Source of the DNA: CALDSL01 sp039810245
Lineage (GTDB): Bacteria > Chloroflexota > Anaerolineae > Anaerolineales > Anaerolineaceae
Assembly: GCA_039810245.1 (NCBI GenBank)
Contig: JBDHWQ010000021.1
Coordinates: 7,610 to 71,609 of the forward strand
Direction: 5' to 3'
Length of the DNA: 64,000 bases
Shown here: positions 1 through 8,759 of the stretch, piece by piece
How positions within the stretch are numbered: the first letter of the stretch is position 1
How the letters are laid out: each line of letters begins with the position of its first letter
Notes under the pieces: model-generated
Databases searched by the model: none
The model's input: the letters and a program-made list of their open reading frames with translations, nothing else
Told to the model about the DNA's origin: nothing
Translations under genes and position numbers: made by a program

Positions 1-75
1 GGGATGGAATTGGAGTACATCGGAGGGTGCGCCTGCTCGAAGAGCACCCGCGGGGATTTTCGGCGGAGGTCGTGA

Positions 76-2331
76 TTACTTGATAATCTCCAAATTCGCC
101 AGCGACGCGGCGAGGCGCTTGAAGCCTACGCTTTCGAAAATCACATCCACCGTCTCATCGCCGTCCTGGACGCGGCTTTCGATGACCATGCCCTCGCCCC
201 AGATGGGGTGCTTCACGCGCATGGCGGGGGAGTAGCGGCGCTCGACCGGCTTGTGCGCGCTGTAGCCGTAGGCCGGCTGCCCCGGCCGCGGGCCGCCGCC
301 GGGGGCCGGGGTGGGGCTTTCCCAGCGCGAATAGCGATCTTTGCGCTCCTCGCGCTGGCTGCCAAACCCGCCGCGGCGGTAGTTCGAGCTGCTGCTGATG
401 CCCTGCTGCTGCACCAGCGTCTCGGGCAGGTCGTCGAGGAAGCGCGACGGCACGGCTTCTTCGTACGAGCCGTAGCTGCTGCGGCGCTCGGCGCGCACCA
501 GGTAGAGCCTGTTCTTGGCGCGGGTGAGGCCGACGTAAAACAGGCGGCGTTCCTCGGCCATCTCTTCCGGGTCGTCGCGCGAGCGGCTGTGCGGCAGCAG
601 GCCTTCATCCAGGCCGACGATGAACACCTGCTCGAACTCCAGGCCCTTGGCGGCGTGCAGGGTGAGCAGGGTGGGCGCGTCCACGCCCTCGGGCAGCGTG
701 TCCTGGTCGCTGACCAGCGCCAGGTTCTCGAGGAAGGCGGTCAGGCCGCGCTCGCGGTACTCGAACGCCAGCCGGCGCAGCTCTTCGACGTTGCCCCAGC
801 GGTCGGCGCCTTCTTCGCTGCCGTCGTCAATGTAGTCCTTATAGCCGATCTCTTCGACGATGCGGTCGAACAGGTCGGGCAGGGTGGCGCCGGCGGCGTG
901 GGCATCCACCCAGCCGGCCAGCAGCGCCCCAAAATCAGAGAGCAGGATCGCGCCGCGCCCGCCCAGCGCCTTCCAGTAGGGCGACGCGCTGCCGCTCCGG
1001 CCCAGGTCGAGCAGCACCGCGCCCGGCGCGGCGGGCTGGCCGCCCTGGCGCGCGGCGAGCTGCAGCGCCACCATGGTTTTATCGCCAATGCCGCGCGCCG
1101 GCACGTTGATCACTCGCCCCAGGCTGACCTCGTCGGCCGGGTTCTGCACCAGGCGCAGGTAGGCGATGATGTCCTTGACCTCGCGCCGGCCGTAGAAGCG
1201 CTGCGCGCCCACCAGCCGGTAGGGCAGCCCGCTGCGCAGGAAGGCCTCTTCCAAGAGGCGCGACTGGGCGTTGGTGCGGTACATGACGGCGAAATCTCCG
1301 CCCTGCGCGGCGCGGGTGAGCAGCAGGTTGGCGATGCGGTCGACCACGTAGGCGGCCTCGCCGGTATCGTCACCGGCCTCGTAGACCACGATCTTCTCGC
1401 CCTGGCCGCGGTCCGAGAACAGGCGCTTGGGCGTGCGGTGGTCGTTCTTGTCAATCACCGCGCGGGCCGCGTCCAGCACGGTCTGCACCGAGCGGTAGTT
1501 CTGCTCCAGCAAAATCTTGTGGCACTGCGGGTAATCGGTTTCAAAGCGCAGCACGTTGCGGAAATCCGCCCCGCGCCAGCGGTAAATGGACTGGTCTTCG
1601 TCGCCGACCACGAAAATGTTGTGGTGATCGGAACCCAGCAGCTTAATCAGCTCGTACTGCACCGTGTTGGTGTCCTGGAACTCGTCCACCAGCACATGCT
1701 CGAAGCGCCTGGCGTAACGCTCGCGCACATCGTCGTTCTCCTGCAAGAGCTTTACACTCAGCAGCAGCAGGTCGTCGAAATCGACGGCGTTATTTTCCAG
1801 CAGCAGCTCGCCGTAGCGCTGGTAGACGCGCGCCACCACCTCGTCGCGGTAGTTGCGGATGGGGTAGGTCTTGGCGCTGATCAGGTTGTTCTTGGCGGTG
1901 GAGATGGCGGCGTGCAGGCTGGCCGGGCGGTAGAGCTTCTCGTCCAGGCGCAGGTCGCGGATGGCGCGCTTGACCAGCGTTTCCTGGTCGTCGCTGTCGA
2001 AGATGACGAAATTGGACTTGTAGGGCAGGTACTGGTCTTCGCGGCGCAGGATGCGCGCGCAGTTGGCGTGGAAGGTGCCCAGCCAGATGCCCTTGCCGTC
2101 CTCGCCCAGCAGCCGGCCCAGGCGCGCTTCCATCTCGCGCGCGGCTTTGTTGGTGAAGGTGACGGCCAGGATATTGTGCGGGCGCACGCCCAGCGAGCCG
2201 ACCAGGTAGGCGATGCGGTGGGTGAGCACGCGGGTCTTGCCCGAGCCGGGCCCGGCCAGCACCAGCACCTGCCCCGCCCCGGCGGTGACCGCCTCTTGCT
2301 GCTGTGGGTTGAGTTGGCTGAGGATGTCCAT
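76..2331 (-). CDS. pcrA: ATP-dependent DNA helicase, UvrD/PcrA family
   Basis: Superfamily 1A 3'-5' DNA helicase that unwinds DNA in excision repair and clears recombination or replication intermediates; cytoplasmic. The 751 residues carry the family motifs in order: Walker A GPGSGKT near residue 27, Walker B VDEFQD at 215-220, motif III GDEDQSIYRWRGA near 244, and TLHAAKGLEF near 555. A low-complexity Ser/Gly/Pro linker after about residue 650 leads to a C-terminal module starting VKHPIWGEG, the Tudor-like tail usual for PcrA. The length is normal. The start is the ATG at 2329-2331, where the MxxLSQLNPQQ opening fits the family; a TACAAT box lies only nine bases upstream, so the mRNA may be leaderless. 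Family assignment is secure; the choice between PcrA and UvrD is by resemblance. Confidence 0.95.
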   Translation of the reverse strand: MDILSQLNPQQQEAVTAGAGQVLVLAGPGSGKTRVLTHRIAYLVGSLGVRPHNILAVTFTNKAAREMEARLGRLLGEDGKGIWLGTFHANCARILRREDQYLPYKSNFVIFDSDDQETLVKRAIRDLRLDEKLYRPASLHAAISTAKNNLISAKTYPIRNYRDEVVARVYQRYGELLLENNAVDFDDLLLLSVKLLQENDDVRERYARRFEHVLVDEFQDTNTVQYELIKLLGSDHHNIFVVGDEDQSIYRWRGADFRNVLRFETDYPQCHKILLEQNYRSVQTVLDAARAVIDKNDHRTPKRLFSDRGQGEKIVVYEAGDDTGEAAYVVDRIANLLLTRAAQGGDFAVMYRTNAQSRLLEEAFLRSGLPYRLVGAQRFYGRREVKDIIAYLRLVQNPADEVSLGRVINVPARGIGDKTMVALQLAARQGGQPAAPGAVLLDLGRSGSASPYWKALGGRGAILLSDFGALLAGWVDAHAAGATLPDLFDRIVEEIGYKDYIDDGSEEGADRWGNVEELRRLAFEYRERGLTAFLENLALVSDQDTLPEGVDAPTLLTLHAAKGLEFEQVFIVGLDEGLLPHSRSRDDPEEMAEERRLFYVGLTRAKNRLYLVRAERRSSYGSYEEAVPSRFLDDLPETLVQQQGISSSSNYRRGGFGSQREERKDRYSRWESPTPAPGGGPRPGQPAYGYSAHKPVERRYSPAMRVKHPIWGEGMVIESRVQDGDETVDVIFESVGFKRLAASLANLEIIK

Positions 2332-2340
2332 ACGCGGGGG

Positions 2341-2346
2341 ATTGTA
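2341..2346 (-). promoter_or_regulatory. -10 box of the helicase gene
   Basis: TACAAT on the minus strand, nine bases before the pcrA ATG. No good -35 hexamer is seen 16-18 bases upstream. Spacing implies a leader of only a few bases or none. Confidence 0.5.
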
Positions 2347-2370
2347 CCACAGCGCAGAGGGGCAGTGGAA

Positions 2371-4527
2371 CTAATTTTCTGCGGCGAAGCGGCGGTGGCG
2401 TGCGGCCTGTTCCGGGAAACCATATTCCTCAAATAGTTCCGCCGCGCGCAGCAGGTACGGCCGCGCCGCGGCTTTGCGGCCCAGGTTGTACAGCGTCCCG
2501 CCGTAATTGCCGGTCTGCGTGGCAATGCTGTAACGGTCGCCAATCGCGCGGTACAGCTCCACCGCCTGGGCCAGCAGCCGGTCTGCCCCGGCCTGATCGC
2601 CCCGCGCCAGCAGCACCTGCCCCTGCCCGGCCAGCGTGTTGGCCTCGCCCAGCCGGTCGCTCACCACGCGGTAGAGCGCGAGCGCGGCGGCGTAGCTCTC
2701 CAGCGCCGCATCGTACTGGCGAAGTGCAGCCTGCACATTGCCGGTGCCTTTGAGCGTGTTGGCCTCGCCCCGCCGGTCGCCCACCGCGCGGTAAAGCCCG
2801 AGCGCGGCGTCGTAGCTCTCCAGCGCCGCGTCGTACTGGTTTTGCCTGCGCTGCACATCGCCGAGCGTTTCATGCACCCGCGCGGTCAGGTAATCCTCGC
2901 CCGCTCCCGCCGCCAGCGCGCCGCGCAGCCAGCCTTCCCAATCGCTCCACAGCCCCCAGACCATCAGCCAGTTGCGCGGGGCGGTTGCCAGCAGCGCCAG
3001 GCGCCGGCCCTGCCCGCTTTCCAGGGCGCGCCGCGCGGCCGCGGTCAGGTTATCCTGCTCCAGCGCCACGTACGGCGCGCTGCTGCGATCATCCGTGTAA
3101 TGCTCCTCAAATAATTGGATCAGCCACTCCGCCAGGGCAGTTTCGGCCTGCGGCTGCTCGCCACAGCCGGCCAGCTTCTCGGCGGCGTAGTCGCGCAGCA
3201 GTTCGTGCAGCCGCCAGCGGCCGGGGCGGTTTTCCACCGATCGCAGCAGCGAAAAGTTTACCAATCGTTCCACCATTGCGCCCGCGGCGGTGCGCTCCAC
3301 CTGCCATACTGCCGCCGCTACATCCAGGCCAAACCCGGTGGGGGCAAACACGGACAGGGCGCGGAAGCAGCGCTGCTCATCTTCGTTTAGCGAGCGATAA
3401 CTTTCGTCCATATTGGCGCGCAGGCTGGCGTCCTTGCCGGTCAGCCCATTGCGTTTTAGCTCGTCCAGGCGGTGTTCTAGCGCTTGCACCAACCCGTCCA
3501 CCGGTTTCGTCCAGAAATATCGCTTCTCCAGCAGCCGCTGCGCGGCCAGCGAGAGTGCCAGCGGGTGGAAGCAGCACGCTTCAATTAACCGGTCTTCCAT
3601 GCCTGGCTCGGCGTCCAGCAGTGCGGGCAGCCCTTCATGGCAGCGCAGCAGCGACCGTGCCTGAAGTAGGTCCATCACATCCAGCTCGCGCACAGCGCCC
3701 GGCGCCAGCCCAAGATCATGGATACGCGAGGTGATCAGCGCAGAACACGGCGGTGAAGGCGGCAGGCAGTAGCGCAGGTCGGGCAGAAATTCTGGGCGCA
3801 CATCGTCCAGGAACACGGTGCGTTCCTGTTCCTGCATCGCTGAGCGCAGGATTTGCGCGCGCTGTTCTTTATTAGCATTCGGCGGCAGCGGTACAGCCAG
3901 GGCAACGGCCATTTCTGAGTGGACGGTTTCGAGCGACTTACCCGGTAGGTCCACCCACAGGGTGCTGGATTTGCGCTGTTGTTCCAACTCGCGAGCGAGC
4001 TGCTTGGCAAGCTCACTTTTCCCCACGCCACCTAACCCTGTCGCTCCCACAACGGCCATCGTGGTATGGTTCTGCAGTGCTTTTCGCAGCGTATATTCAA
4101 TTTCGCCGCGCGAGATGTAGTCTGGCGAGCCCGGGTTGGGGCTGGGTGTGACCTGGGGTTTCGGTTTTTCGGGGGCGGGCGGGTGGTTGTGAACGCCGCC
4201 TTCGTAGTGATCACCGTAATTCACCTGAAAGCCAGTCGCGTCTTCGCCGCTGACTACCTGGACTTGACCGGCGTGGATGTCGGTTTTGCTTGTCTTGGGA
4301 GTTTCGTCATCCAACAGGCTTTTCACATCGGCCAGGAAACCCACCGTGCCTACCACGGCTGCCACCAGCAGCAAGACAATATTCTGGACGGTGGTGAAGT
4401 CAAACAGCCAGACGGAAACAGCGATAACGGCGGATACGAGCAAAACAAAGGCCAGCCAAAACTTCCAGCGTTTTCGCAGCCATTTGCGCAGGATTTGTGC
4501 GGCTGAAGCTTTGCGCGGTTTACCCAT
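2371..4527 (-). CDS. membrane-anchored NB-ARC (STAND) ATPase with TPR repeats
   Basis: A 718-residue signal-transducing NTPase. Two hydrophobic segments at about 22-42 and 47-66 anchor the N terminus. A Pro-rich stretch (about 117-135) precedes an NB-ARC domain with Walker A GLGGVGKSE at 164-172, Walker B VFLDD at 238-242, a TSR sensor motif and an HPLAL motif in place of GLPL. After a winged-helix-like region come at least three tetratricopeptide repeats (about 550-700), marked by repeated YDAALESYxAALxLYR units. STAND proteins act as ligand-triggered switches in regulation, cell death or defence; no effector domain other than the membrane segments is visible, so the output is unknown. No partner gene is adjacent. 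A 700-base inverted-repeat assembly lies directly upstream and overlaps its likely -35 region. Confidence 0.85.
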   Translation of the reverse strand: MGKPRKASAAQILRKWLRKRWKFWLAFVLLVSAVIAVSVWLFDFTTVQNIVLLLVAAVVGTVGFLADVKSLLDDETPKTSKTDIHAGQVQVVSGEDATGFQVNYGDHYEGGVHNHPPAPEKPKPQVTPSPNPGSPDYISRGEIEYTLRKALQNHTTMAVVGATGLGGVGKSELAKQLARELEQQRKSSTLWVDLPGKSLETVHSEMAVALAVPLPPNANKEQRAQILRSAMQEQERTVFLDDVRPEFLPDLRYCLPPSPPCSALITSRIHDLGLAPGAVRELDVMDLLQARSLLRCHEGLPALLDAEPGMEDRLIEACCFHPLALSLAAQRLLEKRYFWTKPVDGLVQALEHRLDELKRNGLTGKDASLRANMDESYRSLNEDEQRCFRALSVFAPTGFGLDVAAAVWQVERTAAGAMVERLVNFSLLRSVENRPGRWRLHELLRDYAAEKLAGCGEQPQAETALAEWLIQLFEEHYTDDRSSAPYVALEQDNLTAAARRALESGQGRRLALLATAPRNWLMVWGLWSDWEGWLRGALAAGAGEDYLTARVHETLGDVQRRQNQYDAALESYDAALGLYRAVGDRRGEANTLKGTGNVQAALRQYDAALESYAAALALYRVVSDRLGEANTLAGQGQVLLARGDQAGADRLLAQAVELYRAIGDRYSIATQTGNYGGTLYNLGRKAAARPYLLRAAELFEEYGFPEQAARHRRFAAEN

Positions 4528-4568
4528 GATGCGTCCCCCGGCAGACGAGTGGTTGGGTGAGTGAATCT

Positions 4569-4599
4569 ATTGTACAACGGGTACAACGGATTTTGACAA
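4569..4599 (-). promoter_or_regulatory. probable promoter of the NB-ARC ATPase gene
   Basis: On the minus strand TTGTCA (4594-4599) and TACAAT (4569-4574) are 19 bases apart, longer than ideal. The -35 hexamer lies on the outer end of the inverted repeat that starts at 4595. Confidence 0.45.
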
Positions 4600-5292
4600 C
4601 GGATTATTTAACGCGGATTGCACGGATTCGAGCGTGGTCTACCCCCAAAGTGCTCTCTTCCTACCAAAGCCGCCCGCTCTCCCCCCAAAAGCGTTTTACC
4701 TTTGGGGGGGAGCTGGAGGGGGGGTGAGAGCCGGCAAAGAGCTGTCAACGGATTATGGGAGCGGATTGAGCGGATGATACGCTACTCTCCCCGCAAAAAT
4801 GAATTTCCTTATTTGATCGTTCCTGTCATTCCCCAAAGGGCGGGGACCCTGTGCCAGCAGCGCAGCGACGCATCGTCTCGGCAGTTCGGGAAAGCAATCT
4901 CCACAGAAATCCTGGAGGGAGATTGCTTCGCGCAATGACAGGTTTTTCATTTTGCAGCAAAGTCCCCGTCAGGGGACGGTCCCCCGAAGGTGGGTGTGCC
5001 TTGTCGCCGCATCCGGGGGTGCCCCTTTCGGGGCGGCTCAACCCGACCTGCGAATCAGCATGGAAGCAAGCATCGTTTTGAAGCGGACGAGCTCGAATCC
5101 GTTAAATCCGCTCTCAAAATCCGTTGACAGCTCTTTACCCGCTCTCACCCCCCTCTAACTCCCCCCTCTAACTCCCCCCACACTCCATTCGGAGGGCATT
5201 GGAGAAACAAAGTACACTTTTGGGGGCAGAAAGAAACGGTTGAGGACAGAACGCGCTCTAATCCGTGTAATCCGCGTTAAAAATCTGTTGTC
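4595..5292. repeat. nested multi-layer inverted repeat (~700 bases, intergenic)
   Basis: This gene-free stretch is built as concentric inverted repeats. Outer arms 4595-4634 and 5254-5292 match over about 39 bases with a few differences (TAACGCGGATT and CACGGATT blocks). A second layer pairs CCCCCAAAGTG (4642-4652) with its complement near 5215-5226. A third layer pairs about 4716-4775 with 5095-5155 and contains AAAGAGCTGTCAACGGATT on one side and the complement on the other. The core is the separate palindrome at 4823-4941. Smaller hairpins sit at 4679-4712 and 4962-4977. The right outer arm runs two bases into the stop codon of the histidine kinase gene. Open frames inside look non-coding. 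Confidence 0.85.
4823..4941. repeat. core palindrome of the TGTCATT...AATGACA type
   Basis: CTGTCATT at 4823-4830 is complementary to AATGACAG at 4934-4941, and AAGCAATCTCC at 4892-4902 to GGAGATTGCTT at 4918-4928. Elements of this general form (…CAATCTCC…GGAGATTG…CAATGACA) are known as dispersed intergenic repeats in several bacterial phyla; that resemblance is from memory. Confidence 0.7.
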
Positions 5293-7486
5293 ACTCGTAC
5301 TGCGTGGGCACGCTGCCCAGCACGGCGGCGAGCACGTCGGCCAGCTCCTGGCGCGCCAGGGGGCGGTTGACGGTGACGCGGAACTGGCCACGCTGCTGGA
5401 CGGTCAGCGACTGGGGCAGGTCGTTGGCCGAGAGCACCACCACGCGCACCGCGCGCAGCGCTTCCCGCTCGCGCATGTGCTGCACAATGCTCAGCCCGTT
5501 CATATCCGGCAGGTCCAGGTCGAGCAGCACCGCGTCCACGCCGCCGCGCTCGAGGATGCGCAGCGCCTGCGCCCCGGTCAGCGCGGTCAGCAGCTCGGGC
5601 GCGGGCAGCGCGCCGCCATCTTCCGCCGAACGCAGCGATTGGGTGACGAAGCGCACCATGCCGGGGTCGTCATCCACCACCAGCAGGCGGCGCGCGCCCA
5701 GCCCGCGCACCGTTTCCACCAGCGCCTGGCGCGAGACCGGCTTGAGCAGGTACTGGCTCACGCCGTCGGGCAGCGCGGTGACGCGGTTGAGGTTGACCGG
5801 GATGGCAAAGCTGATCACCGGCAGGTCGTAGGGCGGCTGGCGCGCGAACTGCTCGGCCTCGGCGCAGCCGGCCAGCGCCTGGTCGAGGATCACCGCGCGC
5901 GGGAACATCTGGCGCGTGACGGGCAGCAGCTGCGCCGGGTCGGAGAGGATCAGGAATTTGAACGCGCCCAGCGATTCCGCAAACGTGCGCGCCCAGAACG
6001 GGTCGGCGGTGAGGAACAGCAGCAGCGGAGCAGCATCGCCGCGCGCCGCCGCGCTGCGCCGCACCGCCTCAACCTCTTCCAGCTCCACCTCGCTCACCGT
6101 TTGCACCGGCAGGGTGAAATAGAAGGTCGATCCTTCGCCCAGTTTACTCCGCGCGCCCATCTCGCCGCCGTGCAGCTCCACGAAGCGCCGGCCGATGGCC
6201 AGCCCCAGCCCGGTGCCCTCGCCGCGCTGCCACTGCGGGCTGCCCGCCTGGCGAAACTCGCTGAACAGCCTGGGCAGGTCGCTCTCGGAGATGCCGCTGC
6301 CGGTGTCCTGCACTTCGACGATCACCGTGCCGGGCAGGTGCGCTCGCGCGCGGATGGTGATGCTGCCCTGCGCGGTGAAGCGCTGGCTGTTGGTCACCAG
6401 GTTGAGCAGCACCTGGCGGATGCGCGTGCGGTCCACGTACAGCTCGGGCAGCCCCGGCTGCACCTCGACCCGCAGCGCCAGGCCCTTCTTCTCCGCCACC
6501 GGGCGGGTCATGTTGGCCACCTCTTCGATGATCTCGCTCACCGCCACGCGCTCTTTGAACAGCGGCATCTGGCGCGCGTCCATCTTGCCCATGTCGAGGA
6601 TGTCATTGATCAGCCCCAGCAGGTGGTTGCTGGAACGATAGATCTCCTGCACGTCGTCGTACAGGCCGGGCGGCCAGCTTTCCAGCGGGGCGTAGGTTTC
6701 GGGCGAGTTGACCATCAGGTCGCTGAAGCCGATCACGAAGTTGAGCGGCGAGCGCAGCTCGTGGCTGACCGACAGCGCAAAGCGGTCGCGCTCTTCGCGC
6801 GCTTCCTCGGCCTTGGCGCGCGCGTAGGAGAGCATCTTGTTCAGCCGGTCGAGCTGGTAATTGGCCTTGTTGACCTCATTCAGCAGCACACTGATCTCGG
6901 CGCGGTGCTGGCGCGTCTCTTCCAGCCGTTTGAGCGCCTCGTTGTAATGGAACGACGAGGTCTCGATGGCCGAAATCAGGTTATCCGACATGCTCCACCC
7001 CAGGAAGGTGGCGCCCAGGCTGAGCAGCAGCACCCAGCCGGTGTAGCCATCCGGCAGCGGCGCCAGCCCGGGGATGTAATTCCACGCGCCCACCAGCAGC
7101 AGGATGCCCAGGTCGACCAGCGCGGTGGCGCGCAGGCCGAGCATTACCTCGCTCATCATCGGGAAGAAGCACAGCAGCAGCACGATCTCCGGCCGGCCAT
7201 ACAGCGAGAAGGCGGTGAGGATCATCAGCGTCAGCCCGCCAAACCAGATCGATTGCGCGGCCAGGAAGGAGCGCTCGAGGAGCTGCATCGTCGCCGCCAG
7301 GGTGGCCAGCAGGATCAGTGTCACCGCCCACAGGCTGGGGCTGAAGATGTGCGGCCAGCTCAGCGTCAGCACAAAGTGGAACGCCATGTAGGCCGCGCCC
7401 ATGGTCAGCATGACCTTACGCGAGGTGGTTGCCAGCAGCTCGATATCGGCTGCCTGCCATTTGAACATCTGCCGGAGAAGATTCAT
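5291..7486 (-). CDS. hybrid sensor histidine kinase with receiver domains
   Basis: Membrane histidine kinase of 731 residues. The first 170 residues hold about five or six hydrophobic segments without a recognisable sensor family. A coiled-coil stretch (about 180-235) leads to HisKA with the phospho-acceptor His at 242 (SHELRSPLN) and a HATPase domain with an N box and the GTGLGLAI motif. Two receiver-like domains follow. The first keeps the late Lys (YLLKP) but lacks the acidic pocket and phospho-Asp, so it looks inactive. The second is canonical: VVDDDPG, phospho-Asp in LLDLDLPDMNG, then a conserved Ser (VLSAN). A phosphorelay or self-modulating role is inferred. No response regulator gene is adjacent. 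A TATAAT box ends nine bases before the ATG. Confidence 0.9.
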   Translation of the reverse strand: MNLLRQMFKWQAADIELLATTSRKVMLTMGAAYMAFHFVLTLSWPHIFSPSLWAVTLILLATLAATMQLLERSFLAAQSIWFGGLTLMILTAFSLYGRPEIVLLLCFFPMMSEVMLGLRATALVDLGILLLVGAWNYIPGLAPLPDGYTGWVLLLSLGATFLGWSMSDNLISAIETSSFHYNEALKRLEETRQHRAEISVLLNEVNKANYQLDRLNKMLSYARAKAEEAREERDRFALSVSHELRSPLNFVIGFSDLMVNSPETYAPLESWPPGLYDDVQEIYRSSNHLLGLINDILDMGKMDARQMPLFKERVAVSEIIEEVANMTRPVAEKKGLALRVEVQPGLPELYVDRTRIRQVLLNLVTNSQRFTAQGSITIRARAHLPGTVIVEVQDTGSGISESDLPRLFSEFRQAGSPQWQRGEGTGLGLAIGRRFVELHGGEMGARSKLGEGSTFYFTLPVQTVSEVELEEVEAVRRSAAARGDAAPLLLFLTADPFWARTFAESLGAFKFLILSDPAQLLPVTRQMFPRAVILDQALAGCAEAEQFARQPPYDLPVISFAIPVNLNRVTALPDGVSQYLLKPVSRQALVETVRGLGARRLLVVDDDPGMVRFVTQSLRSAEDGGALPAPELLTALTGAQALRILERGGVDAVLLDLDLPDMNGLSIVQHMREREALRAVRVVVLSANDLPQSLTVQQRGQFRVTVNRPLARQELADVLAAVLGSVPTQYE

Positions 7487-7495
7487 CCTGATCAG

Positions 7496-7501
7496 ATTAT
7501 A
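7496..7501 (-). promoter_or_regulatory. -10 box of the hybrid histidine kinase gene
   Basis: TATAAT on the minus strand, nine bases before the ATG, again implying a very short leader. No clear -35 hexamer. Confidence 0.5.
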
Positions 7502-7507
7502 ATACGC

Positions 7508-7734
7508 GGCCCCGGGGCCAGCCTGCTGCTGCCCGGGTCGTTTTTTAGCGTGTTTGGCGCATCGCTGGACCCGGCCGCCACGGCCATTGCCCGGCTGTAT
7601 GGGGCCACGCTGCTGAGAGCCACATCGCGCTGGCGGGCACGTACAACAACCTGCTGTGGCCGGTTGTGGTGATGTGGCTGTTCTTCACCGCGGCGTTCGG
7701 GTATTTTTTCTTGAAGGATCCGGATGCGATGTAG
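7508..7734 (+). pseudogene. decayed small membrane protein gene
   Basis: Two fragments in different frames read like the ends of one small membrane protein. Frame one (about 7508-7612) gives SLLLPGSFFSVFGASLDP followed by AATAIARLYGATLL. Frame two (7618-7734) gives SHIALAGTYNNLLWPVVVMW and a second hydrophobic stretch ending KDPDAM and a TAG stop. The two parts are joined by a frameshift, and the middle part appears deleted. No start codon or ribosome-binding site is left. The style matches small polytopic proteins of about 130 residues common in Chloroflexota, which I infer as the source. The stop overlaps a GTAGGGGCG palindrome. Confidence 0.6.
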
Positions 7735-7759
7735 GGGCGTGTTTGGAACCCGCCCCTAC
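7731..7759. repeat. GTAGGGGCG/CGCCCCTAC palindrome, copy 1
   Basis: GTAGGGGCG at 7731-7739 pairs with CGCCCCTAC at 7751-7759. Related copies are at 25129-25182, 30202-30252 and about 45914-46016. Confidence 0.7.
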
Positions 7760-7804
7760 GAAAAACATTGATTGGCACTGGCGCTCGATCCGGCGCGGAG
7801 ACTT

Positions 7805-8671
7805 CTACCCTTCCGGCGTCAGGAAGGCGTGGATTAGCGCGTTGACCTGGTCGCTTTCTTCGTGCTGCACCCAGTGAGAGGCGTTCTGAAAGCTAACCAG
7901 CCGGCCCTGCGCGCAGCGCTTGAGGCTGGCGCTGGCCAGCCCGCTGCTGAGCGCCACATCGCGCTGGCCCCAGATCACCAGCGTGGGCGGGCGAATGTAC
8001 GCGTTGGCCAGCGGTTTGGATGGGAAGCGCAGCGCGGCGCGGTACCAGTTGAGCATGGCGGTCATCGCCCCGGGGCGGCTCCACGCCTGGCGGTAGGCGC
8101 GCAAGTCGGCGGCGCTGAACGTGCCCGGGCGGCTGCTGGCGCGGAGCAGGTTGCGCGCGCCCCACCAGTTGGCAGCCCCCAGCGCCGCTTCGGGCAGCAG
8201 CGGGATCTGGAAGAACGCCGCGTACAGGCTGCGCAGCATCTGCGCCGGGTGCGAGCGCAGGTACTGCGCATAGACTTCCGCGTGAGGCGCGTTGAGGATC
8301 ACCAGCCGCTCCACCAGCTCGGGATGCAGCGCGGCCAGCCGCCAGGCCACCACGCCGCCCCAATCGTGGCCCACGATCACGGTGCGCTCGCGCCCGGCGG
8401 CACGCGCCAGCCCGGCGATGTCTTCGGCCAGCGCATCGGTGCGGTAGGCCCAAATGCCGCCCGGCCGGTCGCTCAGGTTGTAGCCGCGCTGGTCGGGGGC
8501 CAGGGCGCGGAAGCCCTGGCGCGCGAAGTAAGAAAGCTGCAGCCGCCAGCCGTACCAGAACTCGGGGAAGCCGTGCAGGAAGATCATCAACCGGCCGTCG
8601 CGCGGCCCGGCGGCCGCCGTGTGCAGCCAGATGCCATTGGTGCGCAGGTAAAAGTGTTCCAGGTCTGTCAT
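7805..8671 (-). CDS. alpha/beta hydrolase, epoxide hydrolase/haloalkane dehalogenase type
   Basis: Soluble alpha/beta-hydrolase of 288 residues. The oxyanion motif HGFPEF is at 33-38. The nucleophile elbow reads GHDWGG (101-106), so the nucleophile is Asp103, which separates epoxide hydrolases and haloalkane dehalogenases from serine esterases. The catalytic His is probably in NASHWVQHE near the C terminus. A cap region with Trp and Tyr residues lies between. The epoxide-hydrolase pattern fits best, but the substrate cannot be told. The start ATG at 8669-8671 is preceded by GAGGATGGAAA, a fair ribosome-binding site. It is divergent from the lipoprotein gene at 8833; the neighbours give no pathway. 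Confidence 0.88.
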   Translation of the reverse strand: MTDLEHFYLRTNGIWLHTAAAGPRDGRLMIFLHGFPEFWYGWRLQLSYFARQGFRALAPDQRGYNLSDRPGGIWAYRTDALAEDIAGLARAAGRERTVIVGHDWGGVVAWRLAALHPELVERLVILNAPHAEVYAQYLRSHPAQMLRSLYAAFFQIPLLPEAALGAANWWGARNLLRASSRPGTFSAADLRAYRQAWSRPGAMTAMLNWYRAALRFPSKPLANAYIRPPTLVIWGQRDVALSSGLASASLKRCAQGRLVSFQNASHWVQHEESDQVNALIHAFLTPEG

Positions 8672-8759
8672 TTTCCATCCTCTTTCGGTTTGATTGTATA
8701 TGCAAATGCGTATTTACTTGTCGCAGTCGCCGGAAGTATATCGTTCTCACGATCGCTTT

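Noticed and set aside
208..2436. 742-codon plus-strand open frame opposite the helicase gene
   Set aside because: It is antisense to a complete PcrA/UvrD gene with all motifs; its translation is Ala/Arg/His/Val-rich without domains, an effect of high GC.
4618..5158. Short open frames on both strands in the nested repeat
   Set aside because: They run through repeat arms, overlap each other on both strands and have no ribosome-binding sites or recognisable domains.
5153..5185. CCCCCTCTAACT tandem units as a possible CRISPR or microsatellite
   Set aside because: Only two to three units without spacers; part of the nested repeat.
5240..7672. 810-codon plus-strand open frame opposite the hybrid kinase
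   Set aside because: Antisense shadow of the kinase. Only its last 50 codons, beyond the kinase gene, look protein-like and are reported as a pseudogene.
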